Source of the DNA: Acidobacteriota bacterium
Lineage (GTDB): Bacteria > Acidobacteriota > Terriglobia > Bryobacterales > Bryobacteraceae
Length of the DNA: 5,875 nucleotides
Assembly: GCA_018268875.1 (NCBI GenBank)
Contig: JAFDVT010000558.1
Coordinates: 1-5,875 of the forward strand
Reading direction: 5' to 3'
In this document: one piece after another, positions 1 to 5,875 of the stretch
Layout of the letters: every line of letters begins with the position of its first letter
Numbering within the stretch: position 1 is the stretch's first letter
Notes under the pieces: generated by a model
Told to the model about the DNA's origin: nothing
What the model saw: the letters and a program-made list of their open reading frames with translations, nothing else
The model's database searches: none
Position numbers and translations under genes: made by a program

Positions 1-1029
1 CTGTTGTCGCTCGCGCAAGTGACGCCGGAATTGCGGCAGGCCGTGGACGCCGGGATGCGCGCCCGCCAAGCCGGCGACCTGCACGCGGCCGCGCTCGAGT
101 TTCGCAAAGTCACGCAATTGGCGCCCAATCTCGCCGCCGGGTTCGCGAACCTAGGTGCGGTGTATTTCGAACAGAAGGACTATACGCAAAGCATTCCTGC
201 GTTGCGCCGCGCGTTAGAGTTGAACGCCAACCTGCCGGGTACGCGAACGCAGCTTGGCACCGCGTTGCTTGCCACGGGCTACGCAGCCGACGCCATCGCG
301 TATCTCGATGCCGCGCCGGAACTGCTGGGCATCGCACTGCTCGAGGCCGGACGCGAACGCGAAGCCATCGACAAGCTGGAAGCCGCACTGCAGGCCAAGC
401 CCAACGACCCCGACCTGCTCTACTACCTGGGCCACGCGCACAGCCGCCTGGCGGACAAGGTGTTCGCGCAAGTACAGGGCGTGCGAGCCGTGCAACTCAC
501 CGCCGAAGCCGCCGCTGCCGCAGGACGCCGCGAACAGGCCGCCAAAGCGTACGCGGCGGTGATCGCCAAGCGCCCGGACCTGCTCGGCATGCACCTCGCT
601 CTGGGCGAACTTGCGCTTGAAAGCGGCGACTTCGCAACGGCGGGCAAGGAGTTCGAAATCGAAGTGCGGCTGGCTCCAGGTTCCGCGCGCGCGGCCTGGC
701 GCTATGGTTCGGTGCTGCTCAACCAGGGCAACAACGCGGCCGCTTTGACCGAACTCCGCCGCGCCAATCAGCTACAGCCGGATATGCCGGAAACGCTGCT
801 TGATTTGGGCAAAGCCGAGCTTGCCGCGGGTTCGCTGGCCGGCGCGCAGCAAGCGTTTGAGAAGCTGCTGGCGATCGAGTCCCAATCGCTACTGGCGGAA
901 AACGCCCATCTGCAGCTAGCCAACGTCTATCGCCGGATGAATCGTCCCGCCGATGCGGACCGCCATACGAAACTGTTTCGCGAACTTCGCCAGCGACGCA
1001 CTGTAGGCGATGTGAAACAATCGAAATAG
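1..1029 (+). CDS. TPR-repeat protein, probably exported (5' end outside window)
   Basis: The frame is open from base 1 to the TAG at 1027-1029, giving 342 visible codons. The protein is almost entirely tetratricopeptide repeats, helical pairs that bind other proteins. Clear units run at codons ~13-46, ~47-80 (with the NLGAVYFEQKDY signature), ~108-139, ~165-194, ~195-228, ~229-262 and ~263-296, and a last one precedes an Arg/Lys-rich tail; a degenerate unit lies at ~81-107. The first codons read LLSLAQVTPE, which looks like the end of a signal-peptide hydrophobic core with cleavage near Ala-Gln. I therefore infer a periplasmic protein whose true start lies just upstream. The TTG at base 4 is a formal alternative start but would give a shortened leader. 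The gene ends 6 bases before the next start, so the two are probably co-transcribed. The specific partner cannot be told from the sequence; a scaffold role in envelope assembly is a guess from context. Confidence 0.85.
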   Translation: MLSLAQVTPELRQAVDAGMRARQAGDLHAAALEFRKVTQLAPNLAAGFANLGAVYFEQKDYTQSIPALRRALELNANLPGTRTQLGTALLATGYAADAIAYLDAAPELLGIALLEAGREREAIDKLEAALQAKPNDPDLLYYLGHAHSRLADKVFAQVQGVRAVQLTAEAAAAAGRREQAAKAYAAVIAKRPDLLGMHLALGELALESGDFATAGKEFEIEVRLAPGSARAAWRYGSVLLNQGNNAAALTELRRANQLQPDMPETLLDLGKAELAAGSLAGAQQAFEKLLAIESQSLLAENAHLQLANVYRRMNRPADADRHTKLFRELRQRRTVGDVKQSK

Positions 1030-1035
1030 ACCTAC

Positions 1036-2007
1036 ATGATTCGTTGTGCCGTTGCCGGCGCCGGAGCCTTCGGTGAAAACCATCTCCGCGTGCTCCGAAG
1101 CCTGCCGCCGGACTCTGTCGAACTGGCTGGCGTTTTCGACTCCGACCCCGCGCGCGCCGCGCAAGCCGCCGCCAAATACACCTGCCGCTCCTTCGCTTCG
1201 CTCGACGAACTTCCAGGACAGGTGGACGCGGTCATCGTCGCTACCCCGACCGTCGCGCATGAAGCCGTTGCCGCGCCGCTGCTCGCAAACGGCATCGATG
1301 TTCTGATCGAGAAGCCGATTTCGTTCGATATCGCCTCCGCCGAACGGCTGACCAAGCTCGCGCATGACAATGGCCGTATTTTGCAGGTGGGGCATCTCGA
1401 ACGGTTCAACCCGGCCGTGCGGGCGCTGGAAAAAATCGTCACGACGCCTTTGTTTTTCGAAGTCCACCGCATGAGCATCTTCAGTCCGCGCAGTTTGGAC
1501 GTCGATGTCGTGCTGGACCTCATGATCCACGACATCGAAATCGTTCTGGCGCTGGTGAAGCAGGAGCCTTGCGAAATTCGCGCCGCCGGCATTTCGATTT
1601 TGTCCGAGAAAGTGGACATCGCCAACGTCCGCCTTCAGTTTCCGTCGGGCTGCGTGGCGAACCTCACCGCCAGCCGCGTTTCCACGGAAAAGGTTCGCAA
1701 ACTGCGGCTTTTTCAGCCGAGCGAGTACGTCTCGATCGACTACACCAAGCAGGAAATTGTCGCCATCGGCGTGTCGCCGCAGCGGCAGATTCAATTCAAG
1801 CCCGCGCCGGTTACCAAGGGCGAACCGCTCGTGCTTGAGGTACAGCATTTTCTGGACTGCGTACGCACCCGTCAACAGCCTTTGGTGGGCGCCGCGGAAG
1901 CCACCGCCGCGCTTCGGGTGGCCGCCGACATCCTCCAGAAGATCGACGAACACAACGGGATCGTCCGCCAAACGCTGAGCAACGGAAGCGCTGTCGCGGG
2001 CGTCTAA
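1036..2007 (+). CDS. Gfo/Idh/MocA-family sugar dehydrogenase, lpx-cluster type
   Basis: 323 residues, a usual length for this family of NAD(P)-dependent oxidoreductases acting on sugars and nucleotide sugars in the cytoplasm. The N-terminal Rossmann fold shows the dinucleotide motif G8-x-G10-x-x-G13 and an acidic residue after strand 2 (D35, in VFDSDP). The family's catalytic EKP motif is at 92-94. GHLERFNP is at 119-126, and the D161...H165-D166 motif (DLMIHDIEI) lies in the substrate half. From memory, GHLERFNPAV, DLMIHDI, EKVDIAN (191-197), SGCVANLTASRVS (204-216) and RKLRLFQP together mark the subgroup encoded beside lpxA, lpxI or lpxB in Deltaproteobacteria and Acidobacteriota. Its characterised distant relative GnnA oxidises C3 of UDP-GlcNAc for 3-amino lipid A, but no GnnB-like aminotransferase is visible here, so the substrate is unproven. 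The ATG at 1036 is 6 bases after the TPR gene and lacks a clear Shine-Dalgarno sequence, which suggests translational coupling. Confidence 0.92.
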   Translation: MIRCAVAGAGAFGENHLRVLRSLPPDSVELAGVFDSDPARAAQAAAKYTCRSFASLDELPGQVDAVIVATPTVAHEAVAAPLLANGIDVLIEKPISFDIASAERLTKLAHDNGRILQVGHLERFNPAVRALEKIVTTPLFFEVHRMSIFSPRSLDVDVVLDLMIHDIEIVLALVKQEPCEIRAAGISILSEKVDIANVRLQFPSGCVANLTASRVSTEKVRKLRLFQPSEYVSIDYTKQEIVAIGVSPQRQIQFKPAPVTKGEPLVLEVQHFLDCVRTRQQPLVGAAEATAALRVAADILQKIDEHNGIVRQTLSNGSAVAGV

Positions 2008-2015
2008 ACACGTAC

Positions 2016-3059
2016 ATGACCGAGCAGAGAGAACAGGTTGACCAGGATCTCGATCTGCTCATCGATTGGGAACACGGCTGGAACCGGCCCAAACCCTGGT
2101 ACGCGGCGGCTGGTTCGATTGTTGCGCATATCGTGATCGTGGTTGTGGTCCTGGCGATGCCCGCCCGCGACTTCATCACGCCGATCGACATGCCTCCGCT
2201 TGAGACGGACTTTCGCAAAAAAGCGGTTCCGCTGGTGGCGCCGCAGGACATCCTGACGCAGAAGGCGCCGAACATCAACAAGCCCGCGCAACAACTCGAC
2301 CTGGCTGGGTTGATGGCTCGTCCGGAGGTGAAGCCTTCGGTAGCAAAACCTGCCTTGCCGCCTCCTACAGCCGCCAAGAAAGCGCCTTCGAACATACAAG
2401 TCGAGCAGGCTCCACAACTTAGCCAGATGACTCCGATCGGTAGCCAAATGCCCATCATCGGTAGCGGAGGTACGACGCCGGTTCCCGCGCCACCGCCGCC
2501 TCCGGTGTCCGAAAAACCGAAATTGGCTTTTGAAACTCCCGGCGCCATCACCGGCGCACCCAAAGGACAGATTCAGGCGCCCGGGCAGACGACGGTTGCC
2601 GACGCCGCCAAACAAGCGATTGCGAGGCGTCCCGGGAGTGCGAGTTCCGGCGTGGCGGTTGGCGATTTGGGCGCCGATCCGACCCCAGGGCTGCCAGCGC
2701 TGCCGGGAACGCAAGGCAAGAGCGGCAACAGCCTGGAGCTTTTGAGCGACCCGCAGGGCGTCGATTTTCGGCCTTACCTGATTCGCGTGCTGGCCGCCGT
2801 GCGCCGCAACTGGTTCGCCGTGATGCCGGAAAGCGCGCGCATGGGGATGCGCGGGCGGGCGGTGATTCAATTTGCGATCTCCAAGGATGGCGGGGTGCCG
2901 AAGCTCGTGATCTCGATGCCGTCCGGCAGCGAACATCTGGATCGCGCCGCAGTCGCCGGCATCAGCGCGTCCAACCCGTTTCCGCCGCTGCCGGCGGACT
3001 TCAAAGGTTCGCAGATCCGCCTGCAGCTTGTCTTTGCCTACAACATGCCGCGGCAGTAG
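2016..3059 (+). CDS. TonB/TolA-like energy transducer protein
   Basis: 347 residues with the TonB/TolA layout. A cytoplasmic N-terminus of ~28 residues, rich in Asp/Glu, is followed by one membrane segment at ~30-49 and then a Pro/Ala/Lys-rich periplasmic linker at ~50-245 (including a PAPPPPP run at 157-163). The C-terminal domain at ~252-343 has RPYLIRVLAAVRRNWF, a KDGG turn (290-293) and NPFPPLPADF (320-329), as in TonB_C domains. In the membrane segment S34 and H38 form SxxxH, the motif by which TonB and TolA couple to ExbBD or TolQR, so I infer proton-motive-force coupling to the outer membrane. No ExbB/ExbD or receptor gene is in the window. The ATG is 8 bases after the dehydrogenase stop with no clear ribosome site, and the stop codon directly abuts the next start. 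TonB versus TolA cannot be decided. Acidobacteriota carry many such paralogues, so a nutrient receptor partner cannot be named. Confidence 0.85.
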   Translation: MTEQREQVDQDLDLLIDWEHGWNRPKPWYAAAGSIVAHIVIVVVVLAMPARDFITPIDMPPLETDFRKKAVPLVAPQDILTQKAPNINKPAQQLDLAGLMARPEVKPSVAKPALPPPTAAKKAPSNIQVEQAPQLSQMTPIGSQMPIIGSGGTTPVPAPPPPPVSEKPKLAFETPGAITGAPKGQIQAPGQTTVADAAKQAIARRPGSASSGVAVGDLGADPTPGLPALPGTQGKSGNSLELLSDPQGVDFRPYLIRVLAAVRRNWFAVMPESARMGMRGRAVIQFAISKDGGVPKLVISMPSGSEHLDRAAVAGISASNPFPPLPADFKGSQIRLQLVFAYNMPRQ

Positions 3060-3968
3060 ATGATATGCTGCATGGCTATGCTGGTCCTTGCCGCCGTAGC
3101 CGTTCTGCTAGCGCAGCCTGTCCTTCCGCATCGCGTGGTCGACGATTGGGCGAAGTTGCCCGACGGGTGGAACTTTGGAGAGACGTCCGGGGTTGCCGTC
3201 GACAAAGACGACAACGTCTGGGTGTTTAACCGCGGGCCTCATGGTCTGATCAAGTTCGACAAGAACGGCAAGTTCCTAAAAGCGTTCAACGAGGTTCCGG
3301 TGACGTCGGCGCACGGCGTGAAGGTCGACCCCAAGGGCAACATCTGGGCGATCGACGTCTACGGCAACAGCATTTTTCAGTTCGACCCGAACGGGCGGAT
3401 TCGCATGGTGCTGGGAAAGGCGGGCAAAGCGGCCGGAACCAACGATGAGCCGGACGGCTTCAACTACCCCACGGCGATCAGTTTTGCACCGGATGGTGGA
3501 TTTTATGTGTCCGACGGCTACCGCAATTCGCGTGTCCTGAAGTTCAATGCGGAAGGCATCCACGAACGGCATTGGGGTACCAAAGGTACCGAAGACGGCC
3601 AGTTCGACCTGGTTCACGATGTCGCGCTCGACGACAAAGGGCTGGTGTACGTCGCCGACCGGTTGAACGAACGGGTGCAAATTTTCGACGCGAACGGCAA
3701 ATTTCTGCGCAAGTGGACCGGGTTGGGATCGCCCTGGGGGCTCGCTTTTGCAGTTAAGGAACGAGCGTTCTATATTTGCGACGGCAAGAACAACAGGGTG
3801 CTTAAGGTCAACATGGACGGGCAGTTACTGGGAGTACTGGCCGGCGGTTATGGCAAGGTGCAGGGCAGGCTCGACTTTCCACATCACATAGCGGTGGACA
3901 GCGAAGGGTCCATTTACGTTGCCGAAGTCAGGAACTGGCGAGTGCAGAAGTTCTCGGTACCGAAGTAG
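3060..3968 (+). CDS. Exported NHL-repeat beta-propeller, PAL-like
   Basis: 302 residues: a hydrophobic export signal (~5-20), then six NHL-type blades (about 44-72, 84-112, 135-163, 184-212, 225-252 and 274-298), each with a pattern like VAVDxxGNVWVxD. It resembles the lyase domain of peptidylglycine alpha-amidating monooxygenase (PAL), which cleaves hydroxyglycine-extended peptides to amides and glyoxylate. Compared from memory with rat PAL, the zinc histidines correspond to H85 (SAHGVKVD), H186 (LVHDVALD) and H275 (FPHHIAVD). The active-site Tyr corresponds to Y154 (DGYRNSR), and the arginines to R58 (NRGPH) and R201 (ADRLNER). An enzyme role is therefore plausible, but no monooxygenase partner is visible, and many bacterial relatives are simply called NHL proteins. 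The start ATG abuts the previous stop (TAGATG). In-frame ATGs at 3072 and 3078 are alternatives, and the signal n-region has no Lys or Arg, which is unusual. Stop TAG at 3966-3968. Confidence 0.88.
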   Translation: MICCMAMLVLAAVAVLLAQPVLPHRVVDDWAKLPDGWNFGETSGVAVDKDDNVWVFNRGPHGLIKFDKNGKFLKAFNEVPVTSAHGVKVDPKGNIWAIDVYGNSIFQFDPNGRIRMVLGKAGKAAGTNDEPDGFNYPTAISFAPDGGFYVSDGYRNSRVLKFNAEGIHERHWGTKGTEDGQFDLVHDVALDDKGLVYVADRLNERVQIFDANGKFLRKWTGLGSPWGLAFAVKERAFYICDGKNNRVLKVNMDGQLLGVLAGGYGKVQGRLDFPHHIAVDSEGSIYVAEVRNWRVQKFSVPK

Positions 3969-3996
3969 CCGTGTTATCTACGATTTAACCCAGGAG

Positions 3997-4005
3997 TGCT
4001 AAACT
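3997..4005 (+). promoter_or_regulatory. Possible extended -10 promoter element
   Basis: TGCTAAACT fits an extended -10 box (TGn followed by a 4/6 match to TATAAT) in a locally AT-richer stretch between the propeller and sugar transferase genes. There is no good -35 hexamer at 16-18 bases. A start about 7 bases downstream would fall inside the GGAGGT at 4010-4015, which fits poorly with use of that ribosome site. It is weak evidence that the sugar transferase has its own promoter; read-through from upstream is equally possible. Confidence 0.2.
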
Positions 4006-4009
4006 AGGC

Positions 4010-4015
4010 GGAGGT
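4010..4015 (+). promoter_or_regulatory. Shine-Dalgarno sequence GGAGGT
   Basis: This is the only strong Shine-Dalgarno match ahead of any gene in the window. It sits 4-5 bases before an in-frame TTG at 4020 but about 34 bases before the ATG at 4050 that fits the protein family's usual N-terminus. It therefore decides between two starts of the sugar transferase: either TTG is used and adds ten residues (GVPPHCLFS after the initiator), or the site serves the ATG only if the leader folds (see the hairpin at 4021-4036). Confidence 0.5.
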
Positions 4016-4020
4016 CTGAT

Positions 4021-4036
4021 TGGGGGTTCCGCCCCA
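4021..4036 (+). other. Small hairpin in the sugar transferase leader
   Basis: TGGGG and CCCCA can pair as a five-base-pair stem, four of them G-C, around the six-base loop GTTCCG. It lies between the Shine-Dalgarno sequence and the ATG at 4050, overlaps the alternative TTG start codon, and has no U-run after it, so it is not a terminator. It could influence which start is used, but stems of this size also arise by chance in GC-rich DNA. Confidence 0.3.
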
Positions 4037-4049
4037 CTGCCTCTTCTCG

Positions 4050-5435
4050 ATGATTCGTATTTTCAAGGTCGTTGTACCTGCGAGCATCCTGGCCCTGCTA
4101 TTGTCTGAAGCCGTCCTGATCACGACGTGCTACATCGCCAGTCTGTTCGTTTTGATTTCCGCTGACCCCGAGCTGTTCCTCCTCTATGAAGGAGGTGCGC
4201 TACGCATCGGTTTGGTGACGGCGGTAATCATCCTCGGCCTGTACTTCAGCGACTTATATTCGAACATCCGTGTTCGATCCACCTTTCTGTTGATCCAGCA
4301 GGTGTGTCTGGCGCTGGGAATCGCGTTCATTTCGCAAGCCTTTCTCAGCTACGTCAACCCGGAACTGATTTTGCCCAGATGGGTGATGATTCTGGGCAGT
4401 TCCCTGGTTCTTGTATTGCTGCCTACGTGGCGAGTGTTGTATTCCCGCTATCTTGTGACCGCTTTTGGATCCCGGCGCTGCCTGTTCCTCGGGGATTCGG
4501 CGGCGCTCGATGAACTGGCCGAAGGCGCTGAGGAACGGCCGGAACTGGGCCTGAATGTTCTAGGTTATATCTTCTCCACCGAGCGTCCGATGAACTCCGG
4601 AATGAAGTATCTGGGGCCGGTGAGCAAGATTCGCGAGATCGTGCGGGAAATGAAGCCGGACGCGATTGTGGTCGGAATGGCGGAACGCCGCCAGCAGCTA
4701 CCGATGCACGACCTGTTGGAACTGCGGTTTAGCGGTGTGCCGGTGCTCGAGGCCACCAAGCTGTACGAGACCGCGTTCGGGCGGGTGAATACGCGCGACC
4801 TGCGTCCGTCGCAGCTGATCTTTACCGAAGAATTGGGGCCGAACCCGGCCAACGTCGCCATTCAGACGGTGTACAACTTCATCATCGCGCTGGCGGGGAT
4901 TGTCATCCTGTCGCCGGTGTTGATTCTGACGGCAATCGCGGTGCGGTTGAGTTCGCCGGGCCCGATCCTGTTGCGGCAGGTGCGTTCTGGTTACCAGGAA
5001 AAGCCATACACACTGTACAAATTCCGCAGCATGTACCAGGACGCCGAAGCGCGCACGGGCGCTGTCTGGGCATCGAAGAATGATCCGCGAATTACGCCCA
5101 TCGGCATCCATCTGCGGCGGTTCCGGCTCGACGAGATCCCACAGTTGTTTAACGTTCTGAAGGGCGAAATGGCGATCGCCGGTCCGCGGCCGGAACGCCC
5201 CGAGTTCGTGCAGACTTTGGCCGAACAAATCGAATTCTTCCGCCAGCGCAACTGCGTAAAGCCGGGCATTACAGGCTGGGCGCAGATCAATTCCGGGTAT
5301 TCGGAAAACGTCGAAGACGTGGTGCGAAAGCTGGAGTACGACCTGTACTACATCAAGCATCTTTCGTTTTCGCTGGACTTCTATATCTACTTTCACACCT
5401 TGAAAACGATGGTCCTGCGGCGCGGTTCGCAGTAG
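4050..5435 (+). CDS. Polyprenyl-phosphate sugar-1-phosphate transferase (exopolysaccharide initiation)
   Basis: 461 residues from ATG 4050. The enzyme moves a sugar-1-phosphate from a UDP-sugar to undecaprenyl phosphate at the inner membrane, starting a surface glycan. Four hydrophobic segments (about 12-36, 53-69, 83-100, 111-127) precede a Rossmann-like cytoplasmic domain (~141-262, starting RRCLFLGDS). A membrane or re-entrant helix at ~273-297 leads into the catalytic bacterial sugar transferase domain. That domain shows KFRSM (324-328), RRFRLDEIPQLFNVLKGEM (356-374) with the catalytic Asp-Glu pair D361-E362, AGPRPERPEF (377-386) and KPGITGWAQIN (404-414). The N-terminus MIRIF and the segment LYETAFGRVNTRDLRPSQLIF resemble the PEP-CTERM/exosortase-associated EpsB-like subgroup (TIGR03013) rather than WcaJ. 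I prefer ATG 4050 because MIRIF matches how these proteins usually begin; TTG 4020 has the better ribosome site. The sugar is unknown. No glycosyltransferases, flippase or exosortase lie in the window. Confidence 0.93.
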   Translation: MIRIFKVVVPASILALLLSEAVLITTCYIASLFVLISADPELFLLYEGGALRIGLVTAVIILGLYFSDLYSNIRVRSTFLLIQQVCLALGIAFISQAFLSYVNPELILPRWVMILGSSLVLVLLPTWRVLYSRYLVTAFGSRRCLFLGDSAALDELAEGAEERPELGLNVLGYIFSTERPMNSGMKYLGPVSKIREIVREMKPDAIVVGMAERRQQLPMHDLLELRFSGVPVLEATKLYETAFGRVNTRDLRPSQLIFTEELGPNPANVAIQTVYNFIIALAGIVILSPVLILTAIAVRLSSPGPILLRQVRSGYQEKPYTLYKFRSMYQDAEARTGAVWASKNDPRITPIGIHLRRFRLDEIPQLFNVLKGEMAIAGPRPERPEFVQTLAEQIEFFRQRNCVKPGITGWAQINSGYSENVEDVVRKLEYDLYYIKHLSFSLDFYIYFHTLKTMVLRRGSQ

Positions 5436-5455
5436 GCCCGCGTTACCATAACACC

Positions 5456-5875
5456 TTGTCCCGCATAAGTTCCACGCAATCCGCTTCGCAGCGGCTGAAT
5501 TGGTCGCAATTGTACTTCGGCGTCGGCTTCACAACGCTTGCCACGCTCATTCTTGAACTGTCGCTGACGCGCATCTTTTCGGTGGTGTTCTATTACCACT
5601 TCGCGTTTCTGGCGATTTCGATCGCCCTGTTCGGCCTGGGCGCCGGCGGCGTGCTCTCGTATGTCGTGGCGGGTTGGCGCGCCGACCTGTTTACCAAACT
5701 GGGTACGCTGGCGCTGGCGACTTCGATCTCCGTCGTCGGAGCGGTCAGCTTTCTGTTGAGCCGCACCGGAGTTCCGACAGACCTGACGCTGCTAGCCGTC
5801 TATCTGGTGTCGGCGATCCCGTTTCTGTTGGCCGGCGCGATCATTTCCCTGGCGATTTCGGAGTCCATCGAGCGA
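5456..5875 (+). CDS. Multi-pass membrane protein, N-terminus of spermidine-synthase-like family (3' end outside window)
   Basis: An open frame of exactly 140 codons runs from TTG 5456 to the window edge with no stop. About four membrane helices are visible (~18-38, ~47-70, ~82-102, ~110-134). The stretch LILELSLTRIFSVVFYYHFAF followed by ISIALFGLGAGG (residues ~31-65) is characteristic, from memory, of the membrane portion of large proteins whose C-terminus is a spermidine synthase-like, S-adenosylmethionine-type fold. That C-terminal domain would lie beyond the window, so the enzyme assignment is inferred. The function of these fusions is largely unproven, and polyamine synthesis should not be assumed. 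The start is uncertain. There is no ATG in this frame; TTG 5456 gives a short polar leader before the first helix, while CTG 5495 and TTG 5510 are shorter options. The gene begins 20 bases after the sugar transferase stop without a clear ribosome site, so it is probably co-transcribed. Confidence 0.75.
   Translation, partial: MSRISSTQSASQRLNWSQLYFGVGFTTLATLILELSLTRIFSVVFYYHFAFLAISIALFGLGAGGVLSYVVAGWRADLFTKLGTLALATSISVVGAVSFLLSRTGVPTDLTLLAVYLVSAIPFLLAGAIISLAISESIER

Noticed and set aside
4..1029. TTG at base 4 as the true start of the TPR gene
   Set aside because: The frame is open to the window edge and begins with what looks like the end of a signal peptide, so the start is more likely upstream.
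916..1971. Long minus-strand open frame opposite the dehydrogenase gene
   Set aside because: It lies opposite a clearly recognised gene. Its translation is Arg/His/Gly-rich with no domain I recognise. Such frames are common opposite GC-rich genes.
1811..2936. Two long minus-strand open frames opposite the TonB-like gene
   Set aside because: Their low-complexity Gly/Arg/Cys-rich translations mirror the proline-rich linker on the other strand. No start signals or domains are seen.
3046..3055. Perfect palindrome TGCCGCGGCA just before the propeller start
   Set aside because: It has no loop to form a stable hairpin and it encodes the last residues of the TonB-like protein. Ten-base GC palindromes are expected by chance.
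3576..3590. GGTACC-AAA-GGTACC repeated palindrome
   Set aside because: It lies within a propeller blade coding for Gly-Thr-Lys-Gly-Thr, a normal turn. It is too short and isolated to suggest a binding site.
4698..5396. Minus-strand open frame opposite the sugar transferase catalytic domain
   Set aside because: The + strand carries all family motifs in this stretch; the antisense product has no recognisable features.
5436..5455. Possible terminator between the sugar transferase and the last gene
   Set aside because: The 20-base gap has no inverted repeat and no T-run.

Overview
This is a GC-rich window with every gene on the + strand. It holds six protein-coding genes. The first lacks its 5' end and the last runs off the 3' edge. 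I see no RNA genes, mobile elements, CRISPR arrays or long repeats. The combination of genes, the near absence of Shine-Dalgarno sequences inside the gene string, and the type of each protein suggest an Acidobacteriota genome (Bryobacterales/Solibacter-like). This is recognition by eye, not a database result.

Layout. (1) Positions 1-1029 encode a TPR-repeat protein, apparently exported, because the residues at the window edge look like the tail of a signal peptide. (2) Positions 1036-2007 encode a Gfo/Idh/MocA-family NAD(P)-dependent sugar dehydrogenase of the subtype usually found in lipid A (lpx) gene clusters. (3) Positions 2016-3059 encode a TonB/TolA-like protein with one membrane anchor carrying an SxxxH motif, a proline-rich linker and a TonB-type C-terminal domain. 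(4) Positions 3060-3968 encode an exported NHL-repeat six-bladed beta-propeller that keeps the zinc and active-site residues of peptidyl-alpha-hydroxyglycine amidating lyase (PAL). These four genes are separated by 6, 8 and 0 bases and are very probably one transcript.

An 81-base gap (3969-4049, or 51 bases if an upstream TTG is the start) follows. It holds the only good Shine-Dalgarno sequence in the window, a weak promoter-like element and a small hairpin. (5) Positions 4050-5435 encode a membrane-bound polyprenyl-phosphate sugar-1-phosphate transferase, the initiating enzyme of exopolysaccharide or O-antigen-like glycan synthesis. (6) From 5456 to the window end lies the membrane N-terminus of a protein resembling the large spermidine-synthase-like membrane proteins.

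Taken together the genes point to the cell envelope: a nucleotide-sugar dehydrogenase probably linked to lipid A, an energy-transducing periplasm-spanning protein, two exported proteins, and the first step of surface polysaccharide assembly. I found no convincing new system. The most interesting points are the intact PAL-like active site in a bacterial propeller, the unclear translation start and leader of the sugar transferase, and a last gene with no ATG in its visible reading frame.
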